Source: CAZKWG01 sp964615375 (GTDB lineage: Bacteria; Myxococcota_A; UBA796; CAZKWG01). Taken from it: a DNA stretch of 64,000 nt. Positions 29,288-36,590 of the stretch are shown here, piece after piece (positions within the stretch are counted from its first letter, which is position 1; each line of letters begins with the position of its first letter). Location of the stretch: NCBI GenBank assembly GCA_964615375.1, contig CAZTOW010000016.1, forward strand, positions 108,074-172,073. The letters are read 5' to 3'. The notes beneath the pieces were generated by a model that was not told where the DNA came from, ran no database searches, and was given only the letters and a program-made list of their open reading frames with translations. The position numbers were made by a program, and so were the translations under genes.

Positions 29288-30505
29288 CTACTCGTCGACG
29301 ACGTCCTGGAAGAGGTCGGCGATGGCGGCGTGACCGTACTCGTTCGGGTGGATGCAGGTCAGATCGAACCAGAGCTCGGCGTCGTCCCCGCGGTCGCAGC
29401 GGGCGTCAGCGCTGTCCCGCCCGTAGCCGTGCCCGCAGAAGGCCTCGTACATGAAGGTCATGTCGGCGCCCGTCTCCACCGCGATGTTCAGGTACTCCTC
29501 CTCCATCCAGGCGAGGATGGACGAGAACTCCGGGTCGGCCAGGGCGTCGTCCAGGCCCGCCAGGTCCGCCCCCGGGCAGCTCCCCCAGTCGCCCGTGCCG
29601 TCGGTGAACTCGTAGACGTTGGCGAAGACCACGTAGACCGGCGCCCCCCAGTTGGCGGGGTCCTTCAGGTACTCGACGGAGACCCGCAGCTTCTCGGTCA
29701 TCTCCACGGTCTGGGTATAGAGCTCGTCGATGCTCTTGCCCTCGGTGTAGGCCTCCACGAGGTTGAAGAGGTCGTTCCCGCCCATGGTCATGATGACCAG
29801 AGTGGTGCGGTCCCACTCCTCGGTGGGCATGCAGTCGAGGATCTGATCGTTGTCCTCCATCAGATCGTCGGTGCGCGCGCCCCACTTCGCGCAGCTCCAG
29901 AAGTCGCCCGAGTTCATCTCGTAGGCGGTGCCCTCGACGATGTCGTACCACTCCCAGGTCCACTCGGGCGCCTCGAGGCCGAACTCCGCGCTGAGGTTCT
30001 CGGCCATGACCGAGCGGTAGAAGTCGTTGGGGTCGGTGGGCGGAGAGCCGACCGTGATGGAGTCGCCCACGAAGACCACGCGATCGACGTCGGCGATGTC
30101 CTGGTGGTCGGTGCCGGAGCAGTGCGAGCCGAAGGTGGCCCCGGTCGCCTCGTAGTCGGGGTAGGGCTCGCCGGTGTCGCCGTAGTACTCGCCGAAGCAG
30201 GTCTCGGCGCTGGCCGGCAGCTCCTCGGCGACGCCGGTGTCGCCAGTGTCGGCGGTCTCGGCGGGGACGGCGCTGTCCGGGTCGGCGCTCTCGGCGCTGC
30301 CGCTCTCGCCCGAGCTCGTCTCGGCGGGCGCCGTCTCCCCCGACCCGCTCTCGCCGGTGCCCGTCTCGGTCGCCCCGGACTCGGCGGGGTGGGAGTCGGC
30401 GGGCGTCCCGCTCTCCTGGCCCGAGGAGTCTCCGACGATCGGGGTCTCCGAGCTCTTGGGGTCATTGGAGCAGGCGAGCAGGAGGAGGGGGATGGCGGTG
30501 CGCAT
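29288..30505 (-). CDS. SGNH/GDSL-type hydrolase lipoprotein with long Ser/Glu/Thr linker
   Basis: A 405-residue lipoprotein (lipobox LLLAC, Cys12). Residues about 13-100 are a low-complexity linker of Gly, Glu, Ser, Thr, Asp (TGTGESGSGETAP style). The catalytic domain has block I VVFVGDSITVG (Ser149), block III MGGNDLFNL and block V with the Asp/His pair DLTCIHPNEYGHAA near the C-terminus, so it should be an active esterase or lipase of the SGNH fold, displayed away from the membrane. Several cysteine pairs suggest disulfides. Substrate unknown; it stands alone between two other minus-strand units. Confidence 0.85.
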   Translation of the reverse strand: MRTAIPLLLLACSNDPKSSETPIVGDSSGQESGTPADSHPAESGATETGTGESGSGETAPAETSSGESGSAESADPDSAVPAETADTGDTGVAEELPASAETCFGEYYGDTGEPYPDYEATGATFGSHCSGTDHQDIADVDRVVFVGDSITVGSPPTDPNDFYRSVMAENLSAEFGLEAPEWTWEWYDIVEGTAYEMNSGDFWSCAKWGARTDDLMEDNDQILDCMPTEEWDRTTLVIMTMGGNDLFNLVEAYTEGKSIDELYTQTVEMTEKLRVSVEYLKDPANWGAPVYVVFANVYEFTDGTGDWGSCPGADLAGLDDALADPEFSSILAWMEEEYLNIAVETGADMTFMYEAFCGHGYGRDSADARCDRGDDAELWFDLTCIHPNEYGHAAIADLFQDVVDE

Positions 30506-30584
30506 CCTCCAGATCTACCAGAGCGCGACTACGCGAGGGCGAACGCCGGCTCTGAGCACCCCGCCGACGCCGATGGTGACGCGC

Positions 30585-31556
30585 TCAGCGCGGCTCGACC
30601 TCGCCCGCCCGGCCCCCGGCGCGCAGCCAGGCCGCGGTGCGCCGGAGCCCCTCCTCCAGGGAGACCCGGGGCTTCCAGCCGAGGAGCTCGGCGGCCCGGT
30701 CGATGCTGGCGTGGGTGAGCGGGACGTCCCCGGGCTGGGCGGGGAGCGCCTCCAGGGCGACCTCCACCCCGGTGGCCTCGCCGACGGCGCGCACCAGGGC
30801 GCCCAGCGTCACGGGGCTCCCGCCGCCCACGTTGATGATGGCGAAGGGCTGGGGGCGGTCCAGCGCGGCCAGGATGGCGTCCACGGTGTCGCCGACCCAG
30901 GTGTAGTCCCGGCAGGAGTTCAGCTCGCCGAACACGGGCAGCGGCCGCCCCTCCAGCGCGCAGGACAGGAAGCGGGAGATGGCCATGTCCGGGCGCTGAC
31001 GCGGGCCGTAGACGGTGAAGAAGCGCAGGCAGCAGACCTGGGCGCCCCAGCCGGCGTGCGCGGAGTACGCCAGCAGCTCGCCAGCGCGCTTGGTGGCGGC
31101 GTAGGGGCTGAGCGGGCGATCCGCGGCGTCGTCCTCCCGGAAAGGCGGCGTGGACGAGGCCCCGTACACGCTGGACGAGCTGGCGAAGACCACCGGCACC
31201 TCGGGGCGAGGGCGCAGGGCGTCGAGCAGGGCCGCCATGCCGCCCACGTTGACCGAGGCGTAGAGCTGAGCGTCCCGCAGGCTGGGGCGCACGCCCGCTC
31301 GCGCCGCCAGGTGGGCGACCGCGTCCACGCCCGCCAGCGCGTCCGCGAGCGCCGCGGGATCGCGCTGGTCCCCGCGCACCAGCCGCGCCCGACCCGAGCG
31401 GAGGCCCACGACGCCCGCGAGGTTCGCCTCCTTCAAGGCGGGATCGTAGGCGTCGTCGAAGCTGTCCAACACCGTGACCTCGTCCCCGCGGGTCAGCAGC
31501 GCGCGGACCAGATGTCCGCCGATGAAGCCCGCGCCGCCGGTGACGAGGACGCGCAT
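30585..31556 (-). CDS. NAD-dependent sugar epimerase/dehydratase (UDP-glucuronate 4-epimerase-like)
   Basis: A 323-residue extended short-chain dehydrogenase. The NAD-binding loop VTGGAGFIGGH is at residues 5-15, the catalytic Ser in ASSSSVYG (127-132) and Tyr152-xxx-Lys156 in SPYAATKRAGE. FTVYGPRQRPDMAISRF matches UDP-glucuronate 4-epimerases more than GalE. It likely supplies a nucleotide sugar for surface glycans. It lies 3 bp after the second amidohydrolase and ends a three-gene minus-strand operon, which has no obvious metabolic link to it. Exact substrate is uncertain. Confidence 0.88.
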   Translation of the reverse strand: MRVLVTGGAGFIGGHLVRALLTRGDEVTVLDSFDDAYDPALKEANLAGVVGLRSGRARLVRGDQRDPAALADALAGVDAVAHLAARAGVRPSLRDAQLYASVNVGGMAALLDALRPRPEVPVVFASSSSVYGASSTPPFREDDAADRPLSPYAATKRAGELLAYSAHAGWGAQVCCLRFFTVYGPRQRPDMAISRFLSCALEGRPLPVFGELNSCRDYTWVGDTVDAILAALDRPQPFAIINVGGGSPVTLGALVRAVGEATGVEVALEALPAQPGDVPLTHASIDRAAELLGWKPRVSLEEGLRRTAAWLRAGGRAGEVEPR

Positions 31557-31559
31557 GGC

Positions 31560-32891
31560 TCAGCGCAACGTGCGGAAGGCCTGATAGAGCCGGCTCTGCC
31601 GGGACTCCAGCGAGACCTCGCGCCCCTGGATCCACATCCGCCCGATGGGGAAGCGCGGCTGAAGCGGATCGCCGGACACCACGAAGAAGGTGGCCTCCGC
31701 CCCCTCCTCCAGCCTGCCCCCGTCGAGGCCGAGGGCCTCCCAGGGGCCGCGGGTGAGGCCGCGGATCGCCGCCTCGTGCGGGAGCCCGTAGGCCACGGCG
31801 AGCCCGACATAGGAGGGCAGCGTGCGCGAGAAGTGGACGGCGCCCGTGCGGAAAGAGAGCTTCACCCCAGCCTTGTGGAGCAGGGCGGCGTTCTCGTAGC
31901 GGGCCTCCAGGTGCTCGAAGCTGTCGGGCTGGGTGTTCAGCGGCCCCAGGAAGACCGGCACGCCCGCGCTGGCCAGCGCGTCGCGCACCATCCAGGCCTC
32001 CGCGCCGCCCAGCAGGACCATCTTGAGCTTCCAGGTCTTCGCCAGGTCCAGCGCGAAGAGGATGTCGTCGGCGCGCTCCGCCTGCACCAGCGCGGTCAGC
32101 TTGCCGCGCTTCAGGTCCCGCAGCGCCCGCTTCGCCGGATCCACCTCGCTGTCGGGCTTGACGTCCTTGTCCTTGCCGCCGCCCTCGCCCTCGCCCTTCC
32201 CGCCCTTCTTCGCCTTCTTGTCACCCTGATCCTTCGCCTCGTCGGGGAGCTTCGTCTCTTCCAGGATCTCCCGCAGGCGCATCGCGACGCCCATGCGCGA
32301 GGCCGGCGCACCGTTCCGGCCGTTGTCCGTGGCGGCGTGCCCCAGGTTGATGCACAGCGCGGCCGGCGCCAGCACCACGGCCTCGTCCACGGTGTCGCCG
32401 ATCGTGCGGAAGAGCGCGGCCTGGCCGGAGATCAGGCTGTTCGTGTTGGGGTGGACCAGCACCGAGCTGATGCCGTTGGCGCGGGTGACCGGGATCACCT
32501 CGGAGCGCACGTTGTAGCCGTCCCGGACGCGCGCGTCGGGGGTCACGGCGTTGGTGCCCTCCTCGTCGTCGTGGGTGCTCTTCTCCAGGTCCACCTCGAC
32601 GAGGCCCACCCGGCAGCCGGCGTCGGTGAAGCCGGGGCAGACCCAGGCTCCCCCGAGGTCGAGCGCGTCGGCGCCCATCGCGTCCGAGGGCCCGATCTCC
32701 ACGATCTTCCCGCCCTCCACCCGCAGGCCGTGGCCTTCCAGGCGGCGCCCCTCGTGGGTGAGCACGGTGGCGTTGCGCAGGGTGAGCGCGCCCTCCAGCG
32801 CCCGAGCCGGGCGGGGGAGCGCGGCGCCGAGGCCCACGGCGCCCAGGCCGAGCAGCAGCTCGCGACGAGACCACGGACTACGGCCAGACAT
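31560..32891 (-). CDS. Amidohydrolase-family protein lacking the HxH metal motif, Tat-exported
   Basis: A 443-residue protein. The start at 32891 gives a twin-arginine signal (SRRELLLGLGAVGLGAAL, ends ARA at about residue 31), so it is exported folded. The imidazolonepropionase/amidohydrolase fold is recognisable (LTLRNATVLTHEGRRL, WVCPGFTDAG, and a C-terminal GLDGGRLEEGAEATFFVVSGDP). However, the expected D-x-H-x-H after strand 1 reads D90-A-G-C93, so the metal pair is missing. A Lys/Gly insert (about 225-260) interrupts the barrel. It overlaps the active amidohydrolase gene by 14 bp. A pseudo-enzyme partner of that protein is likely; loss of function after duplication is the alternative. 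Confidence 0.8.
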   Translation of the reverse strand: MSGRSPWSRRELLLGLGAVGLGAALPRPARALEGALTLRNATVLTHEGRRLEGHGLRVEGGKIVEIGPSDAMGADALDLGGAWVCPGFTDAGCRVGLVEVDLEKSTHDDEEGTNAVTPDARVRDGYNVRSEVIPVTRANGISSVLVHPNTNSLISGQAALFRTIGDTVDEAVVLAPAALCINLGHAATDNGRNGAPASRMGVAMRLREILEETKLPDEAKDQGDKKAKKGGKGEGEGGGKDKDVKPDSEVDPAKRALRDLKRGKLTALVQAERADDILFALDLAKTWKLKMVLLGGAEAWMVRDALASAGVPVFLGPLNTQPDSFEHLEARYENAALLHKAGVKLSFRTGAVHFSRTLPSYVGLAVAYGLPHEAAIRGLTRGPWEALGLDGGRLEEGAEATFFVVSGDPLQPRFPIGRMWIQGREVSLESRQSRLYQAFRTLR

Positions 32892-34095
32892 CGGGCACCC
32901 CGTCCTTCGCGCGATCATAGACCAGCACCCCGTCGATCCAGGTGCGCTCGACGAGGGTGTAGACGTCCAGTGGGTGGCGGCTGAACAGCGCGAGATCGGC
33001 GTCCTTGCCGACCTCGATGGTCCCCACGCGGCCCTCGACGCCCAGCAGGCGCGCCGGGTTCAGCGTGATCGCCTCCAGCGCGTCCTCCTCGGACATCCCG
33101 TAGCGCAGGGTCTTGGCGGCCTCCGTGTACAGGCGCTGCACGCCGTCGGCGGAGTCCGAATGGATGGCGACCGGCACGCCCGCCTCGGTCAGCAGCGTGG
33201 CGTTCCAGGGGATGCCGTCGTAGGCCTCCATCTTGAAGCCCCACCAGTCCGCCCAGGTGGCGGCCCCGGTGCCGTGCTTCGCCAACAGGTCGCGCACCTT
33301 GTACGCCTCCAGCGCGTGGTGGAAGGTCGTCACCTTGACGCCGAACTCGTCCATCACGCGGTAGATGGCCTCGATGTCATCCGAGCGGTAGCAGTGGACG
33401 TTGACCCGGACCTCTCCGTCCAGGATGTCCAGCAGGACCTCCAGATCCGGGTTCGTCATCGGCGGGTCGCGCCAGGTCTGCTTCGCCTTGCGGTAATCCA
33501 GCGCCTCCTGGAAGCCCGCACGCAAGGCGGCGACGTTGCCCATGCGCGTGCTCGGCCCGTCCACGTCCTCCTTGTAGACGCGCTTCGGGTTCTCGCCGCA
33601 GGCCATCTTCACGGCGCGCGGGGCCCCCTCGAAGAGCATCTCCTCGAAGAGGCGGGTCGGGCGGAGCTTGAGGATGGCGGCCTGCCCGCCGATCAGGTTC
33701 GCGCTGCCCGGGAGCACCTGGATGGTGGTGACGCCGCCGGCGCGAGCGCGGGCGAAGGCCGGATCACCCACCCACACGGCGTCCCCCGCCCAGACCCGCG
33801 CGGTGATGGGGTCGGTGGCCTCGTTGCCGTCCGAGTGCGCGTTGGCGCCAGGCCAGGGGTAGACGCCCATGTGCGAGTGGAGGTCGATGATGCCGGGCAT
33901 GAGCCAGCGGCCGGTGGCGTCCACGACCTCCTTCGTGCCGGGCGGCACGGCGAGGCCCTTGCCCACCGCCTCGATCCGGCCCGCCGTGATGAGCACGGTG
34001 CCGTCTTCGAGGGGCGGGCCAGAGATGGGGAGCACGGTCGCGTGGACGATGGCGAGGTCCGCCGCCAGCGCGACGCCCAGCAGGCTCCAGAGCAT
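32878..34095 (-). CDS. Amidohydrolase (metal-dependent, exported), active-site complete
   Basis: A 405-residue protein with an N-terminal signal MLWSLLGVALAADLA and the full amidohydrolase set: His73/His75 in GIIDLHSHMG, a Lys in RAVKMACGE suited to carbamylation, His in VHCYRSDDI, His in TTFHHALEA and Asp in IHSDSADG. The C-terminal composite domain is DADLALFSRHPLDVYTLVERTW. Relatives are exported imidazolonepropionase-like or peptidase-type hydrolases; substrate cannot be assigned. It is first in an operon with its degenerate partner and an epimerase, and is divergent from pyrD. Confidence 0.88.
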   Translation of the reverse strand: MLWSLLGVALAADLAIVHATVLPISGPPLEDGTVLITAGRIEAVGKGLAVPPGTKEVVDATGRWLMPGIIDLHSHMGVYPWPGANAHSDGNEATDPITARVWAGDAVWVGDPAFARARAGGVTTIQVLPGSANLIGGQAAILKLRPTRLFEEMLFEGAPRAVKMACGENPKRVYKEDVDGPSTRMGNVAALRAGFQEALDYRKAKQTWRDPPMTNPDLEVLLDILDGEVRVNVHCYRSDDIEAIYRVMDEFGVKVTTFHHALEAYKVRDLLAKHGTGAATWADWWGFKMEAYDGIPWNATLLTEAGVPVAIHSDSADGVQRLYTEAAKTLRYGMSEEDALEAITLNPARLLGVEGRVGTIEVGKDADLALFSRHPLDVYTLVERTWIDGVLVYDRAKDGVPDVWP

Positions 34096-34179
34096 GAGCG
34101 CTCCACGGGGCAGGGGGGAGCGCGCAGTCTATCACGCGCCCGATTTGCCGGGGGGCCGGCGCCCGGCTACGCCCCGACC

Positions 34180-35202
34180 GTGCTCGACCTCGGCTGGCGC
34201 CTGCTGCGACCCCTCCTGTTCTCGCTCGACCCCGAGCGCGCGCACCGGCTCGTGCTCCACGGGCTCGGGCTGGCGCCGGGGCTGGCCGCGGCCCTCCTGC
34301 GCCCGCTGGCTGGCGCCCCCTCGCCGACCCTGGCGCGCACGGTGGGCGGCCTCCGGCTGGCCGGACCCGTGGGGCTGGCGGCGGGGCTGGACAAGGACGG
34401 CCACGCCGTGCAGGTCTGGCCCTCCCTGGGCTTCGGCTTCGTGGAGATCGGCACGGTCACGGCGCACCCCCAGCCGGGCAACCCCCGCCCGCGCCTCTTC
34501 CGCCTGCCCGCCGAGCGCGCGCTCATCAACCGCATGGGCTTCAACAACGAGGGGAGCGAGGCCCTCGCGGCCCGCCTCCGCCGCCTGCGGGAGTCGGGGC
34601 GCTGGCCCTCCGTGCCGGTGGGCGCGAACATCGGGAAGAGCAAGATCACGCCCCTGGAGGAGGCGCCCGCGGACTACGCGCTGAGCGTGGAGCGACTCAA
34701 ACCGTGGGTGGACTACCTCACGGTGAACATCTCCTCCCCGAACACGCCGGGGCTGCGCGACCTCCAGCAGACGGACTCCCTGGCCCGGCTCTTGGAGCGG
34801 GTGGTCCCCGCGTCAGCGCCGCTGCCGGTCTTCCTCAAGCTCTCGCCAGACAGCGCGGACGAGGACCTGTTCGCCGCGGTGGGCGTGGCCCGTGAGGCCG
34901 GCGTCGCGGGGATCATCGCCACGAACACCACGATCACCCGCCCCGGCGACACCGGGCGCACGGGAGAGAGCGGCGGGCTCTCCGGCGCGCCCCTCTGGCC
35001 CCTGGCGCGGCGGCGCATCCAGGATGTCCTGCGCGCCGCGGAGGGCAGGCTGCCCGTGATCGGCGTGGGAGGCGTGGAGTCGGCCGCCCAGGTCCAGGAG
35101 CTCCTGGACGCGGGCTGCGCGGCCGTGCAGGTGTACACGGCGTTGATCTACCAGGGGCCGGGCCTCATCCGACGCCTGAACAGGGCGCTCCTGGAGGGCT
35201 GA
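34180..35202 (+). CDS. pyrD: Dihydroorotate dehydrogenase (quinone), class 2
   Basis: A 340-residue FMN enzyme oxidising dihydroorotate to orotate with quinone as acceptor. The N-terminal amphipathic helices (LDLGWRLLRPLLFSLDPERAHRLVLHGL) mark the membrane-associated class 2. FMN and substrate blocks are GLAAGLDKDGHAV, RMGFNNEGSEAL, the catalytic Ser in NISSPNTPGLR, ATNTTITRP and IGVGGVESAAQVQEL. I chose the GTG at 34180 because it is the first start consistent with the family N-terminus; the frame stays open far upstream, antisense to the amidohydrolase genes. The stop overlaps the next gene (TGATG). Confidence 0.95.
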   Translation: MLDLGWRLLRPLLFSLDPERAHRLVLHGLGLAPGLAAALLRPLAGAPSPTLARTVGGLRLAGPVGLAAGLDKDGHAVQVWPSLGFGFVEIGTVTAHPQPGNPRPRLFRLPAERALINRMGFNNEGSEALAARLRRLRESGRWPSVPVGANIGKSKITPLEEAPADYALSVERLKPWVDYLTVNISSPNTPGLRDLQQTDSLARLLERVVPASAPLPVFLKLSPDSADEDLFAAVGVAREAGVAGIIATNTTITRPGDTGRTGESGGLSGAPLWPLARRRIQDVLRAAEGRLPVIGVGGVESAAQVQELLDAGCAAVQVYTALIYQGPGLIRRLNRALLEG

Positions 35203-36554
35203 TGCTGCTCGCGCTGCTGCTGGCCTGCGCGCCCCGAGAGGTGGCCCCCTACCTGCGCGCACCGGCCGCCGAGGCGCCGGTGGAGGCGCCGGCCCCGGTC
35301 ACCGACCTCCCCTCCGCGATCGCGGCGATCATCGGGCGGGATCCCCTGGCGCGCCACCCGGATCCGCTCCGGCCGGGCGCCTTCGCCGACCTGCCGGGCG
35401 GGGAGGCCCTGGAGAGCTGGGCCGGGCAGGCGCGGAGCGTGGGCTCCTGCGAGGAGCCGGCCCTGACCCTGGAGCAGCGCTGGCGCGGGACCGCCGTGGT
35501 GGCGCTGGTGCGCGGGGCGGCGCTGGCCTGCCTGGAGGCGCAGCTCCTGAGGGGCGGACAGCCGGACGCGAGCCAGACCCACGCCCTCTTCGCCTGGATC
35601 GGGCCGCTCTCCTACGACGACCGCCCCCTGCCCTCTGACGCCCGCGATCCCCTGGCCTGGCTCGGCCCCCTCGACCCCGCGACGGCGCGCCGGATGCTGG
35701 TGGCCATCGCCGAGCGGCGGGTGCTGCTGGGCTGGCTGGACGGCCCGGAGATCCCGGTCGGGCCAGTGGCGGCCCTCCTCCGCCCGCCCCTCTACGATCG
35801 CCTGCTCTCCGAGCCCGCCGGGGCCCTCATCGACGCCCGCGCCGTCAGCCGCTCCGACCCCGCCCGGGGCGAGGCCGGGCGCGCCCTGCTCTCCGAGGTC
35901 ACCGCCCTGGCCCTTCAGAAGGTCGCCGCCGATCGCGACGCCGAGCAGGCGCACTGGCGGGAGCGGCGCGCGGAGCTCCAGCGGACGCTCGGTCTCCAGG
36001 AGAACCAGGACCCCGTCCGCCACCAGCTCGAGCGCGCCCGGGAGACCCTGGTGGGCGACGCGCGCAGCGACAGGTCCACCGGCCTCGCCCTGGTCGCCCT
36101 GAGCGCGGCCCGCCTCACCGGCCCCTGCGAGCCCGGCGCCTGCCGAGACCTGGACCGCACCTCCACCCTGGCCGCCGCCGAGCGCTGGGGCCCGGAGGTC
36201 GCCCCGCTCGCCCGCGCCTGGCAGGTCTACGCGCTGAAGAGCGTGACCGACGCCCTGGAGGTCTCGTTGGAGCGCCCCTCCTTCGGCGCGCTCATGCCCG
36301 ACCTGCTCGACGCCCTGGCCGGCACTGGAGAGGCGCGCTTCCCGGCCGTGATCCTGCGTCGGGGCCTGGCCTCGCCTCAGCTCTTCCTGGACCTCTCGCG
36401 CGGCGCGGGCGGGCCGGACCAGATCGACGGGCCCGGCATGCTCCTCAACCTGAAGACGCGCCTGGCCCTGGTCGCCGAGCGCGCGCTTGCCCTCGAGCTG
36501 CGCCCCGAGATCGCCGAGCCCATCGAGCGGATCCGCGCCCGCGCGCAGCGCTGA
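35202..36554 (+). CDS. Lipoprotein of unknown function, mostly helical
   Basis: A 450-residue lipoprotein (MLLALLLACAP, lipobox LLAC) whose ATG overlaps the pyrD stop by one base. A Pro/Ala-rich linker (APAAEAPVEAPAPV) follows, then a long alpha-helical region with many Leu/Ala/Arg and two Cys pairs (GSCEEPAL/LACLEAQ and GPCEPGACRDLD). I recognise no family. The C-terminal third repeats Leu-rich helices (LLDALAGTGEARFPAVILRR). Translational coupling to pyrD is probably incidental to function. Confidence 0.65.
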   Translation: MLLALLLACAPREVAPYLRAPAAEAPVEAPAPVTDLPSAIAAIIGRDPLARHPDPLRPGAFADLPGGEALESWAGQARSVGSCEEPALTLEQRWRGTAVVALVRGAALACLEAQLLRGGQPDASQTHALFAWIGPLSYDDRPLPSDARDPLAWLGPLDPATARRMLVAIAERRVLLGWLDGPEIPVGPVAALLRPPLYDRLLSEPAGALIDARAVSRSDPARGEAGRALLSEVTALALQKVAADRDAEQAHWRERRAELQRTLGLQENQDPVRHQLERARETLVGDARSDRSTGLALVALSAARLTGPCEPGACRDLDRTSTLAAAERWGPEVAPLARAWQVYALKSVTDALEVSLERPSFGALMPDLLDALAGTGEARFPAVILRRGLASPQLFLDLSRGAGGPDQIDGPGMLLNLKTRLALVAERALALELRPEIAEPIERIRARAQR

Positions 36555-36555
36555 C

Positions 36556-36575
36556 CCCCGGCGAGGCGCCAGGGG
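36556..36575. terminator. Hairpin between convergent genes (weak)
   Basis: CCCCGGCG and CGCC-A-GGGG form a bulged stem in the 36-bp gap between convergent stops at 36554 and 36591. No T-tract. Confidence 0.4.
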
Positions 36576-36590
36576 CCGCGCCCGCCGCGA

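Noticed and set aside
30237..34179. Long plus-strand frames running opposite the SGNH, epimerase and amidohydrolase genes and into pyrD
   Set aside because: These are antisense to well-supported enzymes. The pyrD domain only begins at 34180.
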